Shown: positions 34,463 to 43,135 of the stretch, one piece after another | How positions within the stretch are numbered: position 1 is the first letter of the stretch | How the letters are laid out: every line of letters starts with the position of its first letter | Assembly (NCBI GenBank): GCA_022709755.1 | Contig: JAKLIF010000002.1 | Span: 1 to 64,000 of the forward strand | Length of the DNA stretch: 64,000 nucleotides | Direction: 5' to 3' | From: Elusimicrobiota bacterium | Lineage (GTDB): Bacteria; Elusimicrobiota; Elusimicrobia; FEN-1173; JAKLIF01 | Notes under the pieces: generated by a model | What the model was told of the DNA's origin: nothing | What the model saw: the letters and a program-made list of their open reading frames with translations, nothing else | The model's database searches: none | Position numbers and translations under genes: made by a program

Positions 34463-35769
34463 CGGGTGAGGTCGTAGTTGTTCTTGTCTTCGCCGTAAAC
34501 GCCCCATTTTTCCAGGGAGGCGCGGAGTTCCTTGTGCTTTTTCGCGGCATTACGCAGCGGGATGTTCTTGAGGGAAGCGTTCATCGCCTGGATGAACGCC
34601 TTGGCTCCCGCGATGGCTCCTCCCGGATGGCCGTGGATGCTTCCTCCGGCTCCGATGACGATGTCCGGTCCGTACGTCCGGATCAGTTCGGAGACCAATC
34701 CCTGATGATTTCCCGCCGAGGGTCCCGGAAACAGGGGCTTCAGGTGATAGAACGGGGCCCGCTGCTCCTGCGCCACCCGGACGGCCCGTTCATGGACCAA
34801 GGGGACCTTCCCGTATTGAGAGGGGTAAATCATGATGTCAGCCCCGGCCATCCGGACGAATTTTCCAAGGGATAATGCCGCGGAAAAACCCCACTGGGGT
34901 GAGGCGTAATAGATGCCGGCCATGGCCGGGTGGGCCAGGATGGGCACGTTCACAAATTTCTGCTCCGCCACCATCTTGAAGGAGGCATACCCGGCGGTGA
35001 AGATGTCGATCATGAGCGCGTTGTTCCCCATCTTCAGTACTTTCTCGGCCGTCCGGAGCATCTTGTCGGGAGCGTCGGTGATGTTGACGGTGTAGAGGAC
35101 CGTCCGTCCGGTCTCGCGTTTGACCTTTTCCATGGCCTTGAGGCATTCTTCCACCCGGGCTTCGATGGGGCAGAAGTCGGGATCCCCCAGCAATTCATCG
35201 TCTTTGACAATGTCCACGCCGCCGACTCCCATCTCATAGAACATCTTTCCGGCTGCTTTTGGAAGGAAACCGACGCAGGGTTTGAACATGGCGACCAACA
35301 GCGGGCGTTCGGGCACGTTGAGTATCTTGCGCAATCCCGGAATGCCGAATTGGGGTCCTTGGAAATGTTTCATGAACCGTTTGGGGAAGATGACGTCGAG
35401 GAGTTTCAGGTTCTTCACCATGGAGATGTTGCCGTTCAGTGTGGTCAAGAGAAGGGGAAATTGATCTTTGATGTTGTCGGCGGGGAAGGCGATGGCGGCG
35501 ATGAACCGCCGTTCGGGAGCGTCGATGTGGGCCGCTGTGTTGATGTCCGGGATCTCGTAGACGCCGACCACGCGCGCGGCCGAACGGCCGCGGACTTCCG
35601 GGGTCTCCTCCGGGACGGGAAGCCAGGTGCCCGAGGATTGTTCGATGGCGATGGCGAAAGCCCGCTGGAGGATGTCGGCGGCGGGTTGTTCGCAATAGTA
35701 GAAGGCCAGAATATATCTGTCCGGTTCCAAGCTTTCATACATTTGGAAAATGGTCGGATCGTAATGCAT
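34459..35769 (-). CDS. RuBisCO-like protein (form IV)
   Basis: A 436-residue RuBisCO large-subunit-fold protein. Spinach-numbered residues kept are E60, T65 and W66 (EQSSGTW, 43-49), N123 (114), K175 (163), the carbamylation triad K201/D203/E204 (KDDE, 189-192), H294 (280) and K334 (321). Lost are T173 (Met161), K177 (Cys165 in KPCVG), R295 (Pro281), H298 (Ala284) and H327 (Ile314). Carboxylation is therefore not expected. Form IV proteins of the YkrW group enolise a methionine-salvage intermediate, while others have unknown roles. AAAGGAG precedes the ATG. It is the first gene of an operon with an ATGA-coupled aldolase-family synthase and a nitroreductase. No methionine-salvage gene is seen. 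Confidence 0.9.
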   Translation of the reverse strand: MHYDPTIFQMYESLEPDRYILAFYYCEQPAADILQRAFAIAIEQSSGTWLPVPEETPEVRGRSAARVVGVYEIPDINTAAHIDAPERRFIAAIAFPADNIKDQFPLLLTTLNGNISMVKNLKLLDVIFPKRFMKHFQGPQFGIPGLRKILNVPERPLLVAMFKPCVGFLPKAAGKMFYEMGVGGVDIVKDDELLGDPDFCPIEARVEECLKAMEKVKRETGRTVLYTVNITDAPDKMLRTAEKVLKMGNNALMIDIFTAGYASFKMVAEQKFVNVPILAHPAMAGIYYASPQWGFSAALSLGKFVRMAGADIMIYPSQYGKVPLVHERAVRVAQEQRAPFYHLKPLFPGPSAGNHQGLVSELIRTYGPDIVIGAGGSIHGHPGGAIAGAKAFIQAMNASLKNIPLRNAAKKHKELRASLEKWGVYGEDKNNYDLTR

Positions 35770-35837
35770 CGGGTTCTCCTTTTGTGGTTGACCGGAAAAA
35801 CGACGGCTCCGCGTTCAATGACCGTCGGTGACTAAGT

Positions 35838-35867
35838 AGTTTATGAAATGGATGTCTGTATTGTCAA
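35838..35867 (-). promoter_or_regulatory. Promoter of the RuBisCO-like operon
   Basis: On the minus strand a perfect TTGACA (35867-35862), an 18-bp spacer and TAAACT (35843-35838). The -35 box overlaps the last codons of the RND pump gene. The predicted leader is about 62 nt. Confidence 0.5.
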
Positions 35868-38800
35868 AGAGAAACGGGGGGAGGGGCCGGGGGGCCCTGG
35901 AATTCCACGGAGAGAGCGGGGAGGATGACCAGCGTCATCAGGGTCGAGACCAGCAGGCCGCTCACCACGGTGAGGGCCATCGGAGATTGCATCTCGGCCC
36001 CGCGCCCGATTCCGAGGAGAAGGGGGAGAAGACCCGCCGTGTTCCCCAGAACGGTCATGACGATGGGCCTCCGGCGGAGCCGTCCCGCTTCTCGGGCCGA
36101 TTGTTCGGGGTTTTCCCCGGCCTGCTGTCGGGTGTGGATGAATTCAAGGAGAATGAGGGAATTGTTTACGACGATTCCGGCCAGGATGATGAGACCCTCG
36201 CCGGACATGAGGTTGAGTGTTTGGCCCGTCAGCAGCCACACGGGGACAACCCCGTTGAAGATGAGCGGGATGGAGGAGAGGGCCAACAGGGGATGTCTCA
36301 AGGTGTTGAATTGGGCCACTAACAGGATGAACACCAGGATCACCGAGGCGGCAAGTCCCCAGACGATGCTCCTCAGGGATTCACGGACCTCGTCCGATTC
36401 GCCGGATAAAGTCAGGTTGATTCCGCGTTCTTGCCTGTATTTTTTCAGGATCCGCTGTATCTCCCGACGGGCCTCTTTCGGTTGATTCCGGGGAAGCTGG
36501 AGCCGCAAGAGGAGAGATCGTTCTTGGTCCCGGCGTGTGATTTCGACGGGTCCTGGACGCATCTCCAGAGCGCAATATTCGGAGAGAGGGTGAACGGAAT
36601 CATCGAACGGGTCGGAGATCATGATTTGAGAGAGACTCAGGATATTCTGACGGTCCTCGGCGCGCAGCCGGATCCGGATGTCGGTCTCTCGTCCCTGGTG
36701 GCGGTATTTGGTCGGGACGATCCCCTGGAGGGCCGCCGACATCGTTTCTCCGACATCCGAGACCGTGAGCCCGTCGCGGGCGAGCCGCCACTCATCCATC
36801 CGAAGGTGTATCTGCGGGGCTGATCGGCTCAGGGAATCTCCTGAAAGAGAGATTCCCTGGATTCTCTTCAGATCGTTCCTCAGGGAGGTTTCGACCTTCA
36901 TCATTTCTTCCTGTCGGTCTCCCTGGAGATGGAGGAGGAGGGCGTCGCCGGTTTTTCCGAAGGCCTGGGTCAGGAGATCGTCGCTCTGGACTTCGAATCC
37001 GATGGTCAATCCCGGGATATCGAGGCGTCGGATTCGCTCGGCAATGTCATCCGAGACGATCCGCGCGCGTCGCCGGCGGCGGCTTCGTCCGTTTCGGACG
37101 GTGACCCGGTCGGCCAAGTCGATGATGATCCGGGCTTCGTGATCGCCGAACGACCGGGTCTTGTCGCCCGAATCGGAACCGATCATGGTGGAGGTGTGTG
37201 AGATCTCGGGCATCAGGGACAAGAGGTGCTCAATCCGGCGGACCGTCGAATCCGTGGCTTCCAGGGTGGTTCCGGTCGCCATCGTGATCCGCAGACTCAA
37301 TTGTGTCTGATCCAGGTCGGGCATGCTGTGTCGGGGGATGTAGAAGATGAAGAGCAAGATATTGAGGAGCGTCGCCAGAGCAGTGAGAATGATCCATTTT
37401 CTCCGATGGATCAAGGCCCGTGAGAGGCAGGCCTCGTGGAGTTGCGCGACGCGGGCGGCGACGCGGGTCATCCGCTCTCCCAGGGATCGGACACGGGAAC
37501 CCGTCGCCGGGAACCGGGCGAATATCGTGATGAATCCTCGACGGAAGATCCCGTCGAGGAAACGGTCCCAGTCCGCGTGTTCCAGAAAGAGGGAGGAAAG
37601 GGCCGGGATCAGCGTGGCTCCGACGATCAGGGAGGCGGCTTGAGAGATGATGACTGTGAGGCAGACGGGGGTGAAGAGCCGTTGAGCGATTCCGGTGCTG
37701 ACGAAGGGGAGTGGCGCGAAGGCGGCCATCGTGGTCAGGACCGAGAAGAGGACGGGCATGGACACTTCCTGTCCGCCGTCCAAAACGGCCCGTTCCAGCG
37801 TTTTATTCTGCTCGTAATGCCGGGTGATGTTCTCCATCAATACGACCGCGGAGTCCACCAGCATGCCGACGCCGAGAGCGAGTCCCCCCAGGGTCAGCAG
37901 ATTGAGACTCAGCCCCTTTTGGTGGAGGACGATGAAGGTGAGGAGGAGGGAGACGGGGATGGTGGCCCCGACGATCAGGGCCCGGATATGGCTTCTCAGA
38001 AACAGAAGGAGGATCCCGTAGGCGAGGATCCCTCCGGCGATGACGCTCAGGAAGACGTCCGTCAGGGATCGTCGGATCTCTTCCGCTTGGTCGAAGACGA
38101 TCCGGCAGCGGATCCGGGGGGTGACGGGACGGATGATTTCTTCGATCTGACGTCGGACGCGGGTTGAGATGTCGACGGGCTTTCCGTCCGCCCTTTTAAA
38201 GAAGAGGAGGGAGATGGTCTCCTGTCCGTCGGAGCGGGCGCGGCCCGAGAGCTCTCGGAAATCATCCCGCACGGTCCCCAGATGTTTGAGTCGGACCGGT
38301 TCGGCGGAAGAGGATTTGACGGAATCTCGCTCCCGGACGATCGGGATCTCCCCGAGGGTCTTGACGTTCTCGATGGCTCCGGTCACCGTCACCGGGAACT
38401 CGTGGCGGTCGTCCGTGAGGGTGCCGGCGGAGCGGGTCACGTTCCTTTTCTTCAACGCATCGGCCACGTCGAGAATGGTCAGATGTTTCGAGCAGAGTTT
38501 TTGCGAATCGAGGTCGACTTGGATCTCGCGCTCCATCCCGCCGGTGACGGACACGCTGGCCACTCCCGGTGTTTTTTCCAGAGCCGGCTGGAGCCTCAGG
38601 GAGACCCAATGATGGATATCGGGAAGGGGAATGCTTCCCGAAAGGTGCGCGATCATCACGGGGCGGTCCAACGGATTGATCCGCAGGACCAGCGGATGGT
38701 GTGATTCCGTCGGAAGACGGTCTTGGATCAGCCCCAATTTTTCCTGGACGTTCATCCGGGCCAGATCCATGTCCGTCTCCCATCCGAACTCGACGGTCAC

Positions 38801-39073
38801 GACGGAAAGGGCGTCTTTGGAAACGGACGACAGTCGTTTCAGGTTCCGGACCGTTCCCAGGGTCTGTTCGAGGGGTTTCGTCACGAGGTTTTCGACCTGT
38901 TCCGGATTGGAGTTCGGGAATTCGGTGACCACCAGGATCTGGGGAAACCGGAGGTCTGGGATCAGTTCCTGGGGAAGGTTGAACCCGCTGAGGAGGCCCC
39001 AGACACACAGGGCGCCGTAGACGGCCAAGGTCCCCAAGGGCCTCCGGAAGGCCAGGCGGATGAGACTGTTCAA
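35864..39073 (-). CDS. RND-family efflux permease
   Basis: A 1069-residue inner-membrane pump with the standard RND layout. It has an N-terminal helix, a periplasmic porter domain (about 35-325), six helices, a second porter domain and six more helices. TM4 carries LGVGMLVDSAVVLMEN with a single Asp (VDSAVV rather than VDDAIVV), and TM10 has the GIVVNNSLILLEF phrase. The proton-relay detail therefore differs from AcrB. The substrates are unknown. It overlaps the adaptor gene by ATGA, and the order outer-membrane factor, adaptor, pump suggests one tripartite operon. Its closest kin may be metal, drug or lipid exporters. Confidence 0.92.
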   Translation of the reverse strand: MNSLIRLAFRRPLGTLAVYGALCVWGLLSGFNLPQELIPDLRFPQILVVTEFPNSNPEQVENLVTKPLEQTLGTVRNLKRLSSVSKDALSVVTVEFGWETDMDLARMNVQEKLGLIQDRLPTESHHPLVLRINPLDRPVMIAHLSGSIPLPDIHHWVSLRLQPALEKTPGVASVSVTGGMEREIQVDLDSQKLCSKHLTILDVADALKKRNVTRSAGTLTDDRHEFPVTVTGAIENVKTLGEIPIVRERDSVKSSSAEPVRLKHLGTVRDDFRELSGRARSDGQETISLLFFKRADGKPVDISTRVRRQIEEIIRPVTPRIRCRIVFDQAEEIRRSLTDVFLSVIAGGILAYGILLLFLRSHIRALIVGATIPVSLLLTFIVLHQKGLSLNLLTLGGLALGVGMLVDSAVVLMENITRHYEQNKTLERAVLDGGQEVSMPVLFSVLTTMAAFAPLPFVSTGIAQRLFTPVCLTVIISQAASLIVGATLIPALSSLFLEHADWDRFLDGIFRRGFITIFARFPATGSRVRSLGERMTRVAARVAQLHEACLSRALIHRRKWIILTALATLLNILLFIFYIPRHSMPDLDQTQLSLRITMATGTTLEATDSTVRRIEHLLSLMPEISHTSTMIGSDSGDKTRSFGDHEARIIIDLADRVTVRNGRSRRRRRARIVSDDIAERIRRLDIPGLTIGFEVQSDDLLTQAFGKTGDALLLHLQGDRQEEMMKVETSLRNDLKRIQGISLSGDSLSRSAPQIHLRMDEWRLARDGLTVSDVGETMSAALQGIVPTKYRHQGRETDIRIRLRAEDRQNILSLSQIMISDPFDDSVHPLSEYCALEMRPGPVEITRRDQERSLLLRLQLPRNQPKEARREIQRILKKYRQERGINLTLSGESDEVRESLRSIVWGLAASVILVFILLVAQFNTLRHPLLALSSIPLIFNGVVPVWLLTGQTLNLMSGEGLIILAGIVVNNSLILLEFIHTRQQAGENPEQSAREAGRLRRRPIVMTVLGNTAGLLPLLLGIGRGAEMQSPMALTVVSGLLVSTLMTLVILPALSVEFQGPPAPPPVSL

Positions 39074-40218
39074 GGCTGTCCTAGCGGGTGTGGGTCGTCG
39101 TTGTCGGAGGTTGTTCCTTCGGATGGGTTCGTGGAAGATTCGGAATCCGGATCGTAGACGCTGACGACATGCACTTGCTCCGTGTCGCCCAGATCGGGAT
39201 CGGGCTGTATGACGACCAGGGTTCCCGGTTCAATCCCCGTGATCTCGAACCGGTCGTCGTCCATGAAGAGGACCGAGAGCCACCGGGAATGGACCAGGTT
39301 TTTTTCGTCGATCGTGAAGAGCCTCAATTGTTTGCCCTGCACCTCGGCGGCGGCCTCCGGCGGGATCGTCAGGGCGGCCTTTTGTTCATAGCGATGGATC
39401 GTGCAGCGGGCGAACATGCCGGGGTTGAGTGATTCCTTGCTGTTCTTGGAAATCTGCACCTTGACGAGAAAAGTGCGCGTATCCCCTTTGAGATAGGGGG
39501 TGATGGTGGTGACCTTTCCGTTTTCCTTGTAATCGGGGACGGCATCCACCGTCACTTCCACGGTTTGGCCCGTCTTGAGGTATTGGATGTCGTCTTCGGA
39601 AAGTTCCATGTCGATGGAAACGCGGCTTTTGTCCATGAGCCGCCCGACGACCGTGGTCGCATCGATCTGTTCCCCGGCCTGATTCCATTTTTCGACCAGA
39701 TATCCGCTGTGGGGAGCTTTCAGTATCGTTTTGTCCGCATCAAAGCGGGCTTGATTGTATCGGGTTTTGGCGCGTTCGTATTCGAGCCGGTCGATCGTGC
39801 GGTCTTTGAAATATTGAATGGCCGCTTTCTGGTATTCGATCTCGGCGTTGGAGAGGATGTTCTTGGCTTCTTGCGGGTCCAATCGGGCCAGGATCCGGCC
39901 CCCCTCGATGTATTCACCCACCTCCGCGTCGAACGATTGGATCCGGCCGCTCTGTCCGAATTGGAGGTTCGTCTCCGCCTTGGCTCGGATCGTTCCCGTG
40001 CGTTGGATCGTCCCGACGATGTGTTCCGTCCGGATCCGATAGGCCCTGACATTGCGTCCGGAAGAGGCGGAATCCGCCAATACATCGGCGTTCCGCCCCG
40101 CTTCACGAGCTTCTTTGAATTCACGCAGCCCGATCAGCGCCGCCAGGATCAGGCCCGCGAGGGAGACGAAGCCCCATCGCCGAAAGAGGGGGTTCTTGGG
40201 AAGGAAGGGGGAGATCAT
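39070..40218 (-). CDS. RND periplasmic adaptor (membrane fusion protein)
   Basis: A 382-residue HlyD-family adaptor. An N-terminal membrane helix (about 13-30, no lipobox) is followed by the biotinyl-lipoyl half-motif (GRIQSFDAEVGEYIEGGRILARLD), a short coiled-coil hairpin (about 120-160), the second half (ILKAPHSGYLVEKWNQAGEQI) and beta-barrel domains. It should bridge the RND pump and the TolC-like channel. The short hairpin is like that of MexA-type rather than MacA-type adaptors. It starts 1 bp after the channel gene stop and overlaps the pump gene. The C-terminal tail (about 360-382) is acidic and low in complexity. Confidence 0.88.
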   Translation of the reverse strand: MISPFLPKNPLFRRWGFVSLAGLILAALIGLREFKEAREAGRNADVLADSASSGRNVRAYRIRTEHIVGTIQRTGTIRAKAETNLQFGQSGRIQSFDAEVGEYIEGGRILARLDPQEAKNILSNAEIEYQKAAIQYFKDRTIDRLEYERAKTRYNQARFDADKTILKAPHSGYLVEKWNQAGEQIDATTVVGRLMDKSRVSIDMELSEDDIQYLKTGQTVEVTVDAVPDYKENGKVTTITPYLKGDTRTFLVKVQISKNSKESLNPGMFARCTIHRYEQKAALTIPPEAAAEVQGKQLRLFTIDEKNLVHSRWLSVLFMDDDRFEITGIEPGTLVVIQPDPDLGDTEQVHVVSVYDPDSESSTNPSEGTTSDNDDPHPLGQP

Positions 40219-40219
40219 T

Positions 40220-41665
40220 TCAATGCACCGTCACGAAGTCGGGTATGCCGATGGCTTGGTTCAGGGCCGACACCGCGATCAGGTAGTCCGCCATGGTCTG
40301 CGCCCGGGCGGATTGGGCGGCGGCGACGCGGTTCCTGGCCGTCGAAAGGTCACCCAGATGGGCCCGGTTCCCTTGGAGGAGGGATTGAGTATCCTTGAAT
40401 AATTGCAGGGATTCTTCCAGCCGGTCCCGGGCGGCGTCCCTTCGGGCCTGGGCCGTTCTCAGCCTCTTCATGGCGCTGCGGATATCCTCTTCCACTGATT
40501 GCTTTGAGCGTTCATAGCGTCCGGTCTCCGCATGGTAGTTTTTTCGCCCGTCCCGGAGCGAGACCATCGAATCGAAGGCATCCCCGAGCGTCAAGGCGAT
40601 GCTCTGTGTCTCCGTTTCCGTCCGGGAAGAATCTCCGGGATGCGGGCTGGTCCGCTCCTTGTTCCCGTCGTATTTCAGGGATTGTCCGGCCAATCGCCAG
40701 GTCATGAACACGCCGGCGTTCCAATCCTCCTTGTAGTAGAAGGGATCGCTCTCGACGTAGGAAGACCCCGACCTTCCGTAGAATCCTCTCAAATCGATGT
40801 GGGGATACAGTTCACTCCGACGGATGCGGTATTCCTGTTCCGCTCCTTCGTAGAGGAGACGGGCCAGGCGTTGCTCCGGCCGATGGCGGATCCCCGCCTT
40901 CAGGCAATCGGCCTCGTTCCATTCGGCTTTCCCGTCGGGAATATCGGGAACCAGCCGAACTTGAAATGATCGGGGAAGCCCCAGAGTCTCCGCGAGGCGC
41001 AGGGAATTCTCTGATAATTGTTCCTCCAATTCGGAGAGGGAGGCCTCGCACTCCCGGTTCTGGGTCCGGGTGGTGAGGAACTCGATCCGGGCGTTCCGGT
41101 TGTCGCTCAATTCGTGCCGGGCCGCATTCTCCAGATCCGATTGAAGCGATGGGTGGATGTCCCGATAGGCCGCGATGGCATTCTTCAAGGCGACGATCCT
41201 CCAATAGGACTCCGCGACTGAATGGCGGATGTCGTTCTTCAGTTTTTCCACTTCCAGGCAGGCCGATTCCATCTCCAGCACGCTCCGCCGGTGCGTGGCC
41301 ATCCGTCGGCCTCCCTGGAAGAGAGGCTGCGTCGCCTGGATGCCATAGGACCTCTGGACGAACATCGGCAATCCGGTGCCCGATTCCGCCTGACCCTTGG
41401 TTTCGTCGGCGCGCAGGGTGCAGGTGGCCCACAGAGCGGCCGTCGCCTGGCGTCGCCGGGCCATGGAGACGGAAATCTCCTCCTGGGCCAGGCTCAGCGT
41501 CGGATTGTGCTCCAAAGCCGTTTTGATGCAACGGTTCAAACCCCATATTTCGTTATCGTGAGTGTCGGCGTGGGCGGGAGTCAGACTGAGGAGAACGACA
41601 GCAGGGAACATCCAAGGGATCCGAACCGGTCTTTTGAGAGAAAATAGACAAGACATTCGGTTCAT
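40220..41665 (-). CDS. TolC-family outer-membrane efflux channel
   Basis: A 481-residue outer-membrane factor. A signal peptide (core WMFPAVVLLSL, end AHA near residue 34) precedes two repeated helix-beta-helix halves, with long amphipathic helices at about 135-245 and 350-465 and the TALEHNPTLSLAQEE start typical of the family. Trimers form the outer-membrane and periplasmic tunnel for tripartite export. It leads the operon with the adaptor and RND pump. There is no strong ribosome site before the ATG. The upstream gap carries the strong csp hairpin. Confidence 0.85.
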   Translation of the reverse strand: MNRMSCLFSLKRPVRIPWMFPAVVLLSLTPAHADTHDNEIWGLNRCIKTALEHNPTLSLAQEEISVSMARRRQATAALWATCTLRADETKGQAESGTGLPMFVQRSYGIQATQPLFQGGRRMATHRRSVLEMESACLEVEKLKNDIRHSVAESYWRIVALKNAIAAYRDIHPSLQSDLENAARHELSDNRNARIEFLTTRTQNRECEASLSELEEQLSENSLRLAETLGLPRSFQVRLVPDIPDGKAEWNEADCLKAGIRHRPEQRLARLLYEGAEQEYRIRRSELYPHIDLRGFYGRSGSSYVESDPFYYKEDWNAGVFMTWRLAGQSLKYDGNKERTSPHPGDSSRTETETQSIALTLGDAFDSMVSLRDGRKNYHAETGRYERSKQSVEEDIRSAMKRLRTAQARRDAARDRLEESLQLFKDTQSLLQGNRAHLGDLSTARNRVAAAQSARAQTMADYLIAVSALNQAIGIPDFVTVH

Positions 41666-41692
41666 GATGTTACCATTCTTTCGGGTACAGAA

Positions 41693-41728
41693 ATAGGCCC
41701 TTGTCAGATGGCTCTGACAAGGGCCTAT
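41693..41728 (-). terminator. Perfect 16-bp hairpin after csp
   Basis: A 16-bp perfect stem with a four-base loop lies 17 bp beyond the csp stop. On the minus strand only a short broken T run (TTTCT) follows. It can end csp transcripts and protect their 3' end, and may leak into the efflux operon. Confidence 0.7.
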
Positions 41729-41745
41729 CGGAACATCGACGTAAA

Positions 41746-41943
41746 TTATTTCTTTACGACGTTTGTTGCCTGGAGGCCTTTAGGCCCTTTCGTGACTTCA
41801 AACTCTACAGTTTGACCTTCCTCGAGGGACTTATAGCCGTCGCCTTGTATGGCGGAATAATGGACGAACACGTCCTCACCTTCCTCGGGCTTAATGAAGC
41901 CATACCCTTTGGAGGCGTTAAACCACTTGACTACTCCTTGCAT
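41746..41943 (-). CDS. Cold-shock-domain protein
   Basis: A 65-residue CspA-family OB fold. RNA-binding motifs RNP1 KGYGFI (12-17) and RNP2 VFVHY (25-29) are both intact, and the start is [13 protein letters not shown]. It binds single-stranded RNA and DNA and prevents structure in mRNA, in cold or in general. The upstream gap allows a leader of about 150 nt, as in cspA of Escherichia coli. An AGGTGA ribosome site precedes the ATG. Confidence 0.95.
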   Translation of the reverse strand: MQGVVKWFNASKGYGFIKPEEGEDVFVHYSAIQGDGYKSLEEGQTVEFEVTKGPKGLQATNVVKK

Positions 41944-42100
41944 TGTGATTCACCTACCCGTGTAAGAAGATTTTTGAAGCGGGTTAGACGCGGAATGAAC
42001 GTATGATGTGAAACAGACTCCAGGAAACGAGTTCCGATGGTTCATGCTTCTTCAACACAGCTCAACTTGCGACACCGACTACTTCAAGCTTACAGGCATT

Positions 42101-42129
42101 ATTATGTCACATCTTCGGATGGAACGCAA
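42101..42129 (-). promoter_or_regulatory. Predicted csp promoter with long leader
   Basis: On the minus strand TTGCGT (42129-42124), a 17-bp spacer and CATAAT (42106-42101). The start would be near 42094 and the leader about 150 nt. The -35 match is modest. Confidence 0.4.
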
Positions 42130-42153
42130 GAACTATTTTATCCGGGCCCGGGA

Positions 42154-43131
42154 TCACCCTTTCCATACTTCCGTGTTCACCAGGGAGGGGGGGCGCTTTC
42201 CTTGCAGTGCCGCCAGGATGTTTTCGGCGGCCAGGATGGCCATCTTCGTCCGTGTCTCGACCGTGGCGGAGGCGATGTGCGGCGCCAGAACCACGTTGGG
42301 CAACCGTTCCAATCCGGGTGTCAGAGACGGTTCCTTCTCGTAAACGTCGAGTCCCGCGCCGAAGATGCGGCCCGATTTGAGCGCTTCCACCAGGGCCTTT
42401 TCATTGATGACGGGTCCCCGGGAGGTGTTGATGAGGACCGCGGTGGGTTTCATCCGCTCGAATTGTTCTTTGTCGATGAGGTGCCGCGTCTCTCCCGTCA
42501 TGTTCACGTGGAGTGAGACGACATCGCTCTCCTGAAGAAGTGTGTCCAGATTCACTTGCCGGGCGCCCAGCTCTTTTTCGAGGGATTCGTTCTTCATCTT
42601 GTCCCAATAGAGGACGCGCATGTTGAATCCTTTGGACATCATCGCCATGGCGGTGCCGATCCGTCCGGCCCCGACGATCCCCAGCGTCTTGTTGGAGATG
42701 TCCTGTCCCAGCAACAACAGGGGAGCCCAGCCCTTGAACTCGCCGTCGCGCATCATCTTGTCTCCCTCGACGATCCGACGCGAGACGGAAAAAAGGAGGC
42801 TCCACGCCATCTCGGCCGTGGTGTCGGTGAGAACCCCCGGTGTATTCGACACGAACACCCCTTGGGCCGTCGCCGCCGGAAGGTCGATGTTGTCGAACCC
42901 CACGGCATAATTGGCGATGATCTTCACGCCCCGGGCCGCCGCCAGGGCTTCGGAATCGATCTTGTCCACCAGTTGGGTCAAGACCGCGTCCCGTCCTTGG
43001 ATCGCCTTCAAGAGTTCACGGCGGGTCAAGGGGCGGTCGTGTGGGTTCATGTCGACCTTGTCGCAGAACTTTTTCAGGAGGTCGAGTCCGTGGTCGGGGA
43101 TGAGGCGTGTCACGTAGACGTTCTTACTCAT
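42154..43131 (-). CDS. D-2-hydroxyacid dehydrogenase, glyoxylate/hydroxypyruvate reductase-like
   Basis: A 325-residue member of the D-isomer 2-hydroxyacid dehydrogenases. The NAD(P)-binding loop is LGIVGAGRIGTA, and the catalytic set is visible as INTSRGPVINE (Arg), VYEKEP (Glu) and PHIASAT (His). NYAVGFDNID is the substrate-side loop. The wording is closest to glyoxylate reductase/hydroxypyruvate reductase. It lies 4 bp after glycerate kinase, so the pair would turn hydroxypyruvate or tartronate semialdehyde into glycerate and then 2-phosphoglycerate. Confidence 0.87.
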   Translation of the reverse strand: MSKNVYVTRLIPDHGLDLLKKFCDKVDMNPHDRPLTRRELLKAIQGRDAVLTQLVDKIDSEALAAARGVKIIANYAVGFDNIDLPAATAQGVFVSNTPGVLTDTTAEMAWSLLFSVSRRIVEGDKMMRDGEFKGWAPLLLLGQDISNKTLGIVGAGRIGTAMAMMSKGFNMRVLYWDKMKNESLEKELGARQVNLDTLLQESDVVSLHVNMTGETRHLIDKEQFERMKPTAVLINTSRGPVINEKALVEALKSGRIFGAGLDVYEKEPSLTPGLERLPNVVLAPHIASATVETRTKMAILAAENILAALQGKRPPSLVNTEVWKG

Positions 43132-43135
43132 GGGG

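Noticed and set aside
33041-34477. Plus-strand open frame of 478 codons opposite the aldolase gene
   Set aside because: It is antisense to a gene with full DRE-TIM motifs, and its predicted protein is a low-complexity shadow.
33051-34550. A long open frame that runs through the aldolase gene in another frame and joins the nitroreductase, giving 664 codons
   Set aside because: Only the last 164 residues match a protein family. The rest is an arginine- and histidine-rich out-of-frame reading of the aldolase gene, which has its own motifs and start.
34459-35769. Reading the RuBisCO-like gene as a true carbon-fixing RuBisCO
   Set aside because: K177, R295, H298 and H327 are replaced, and no phosphoribulokinase or small subunit is present.
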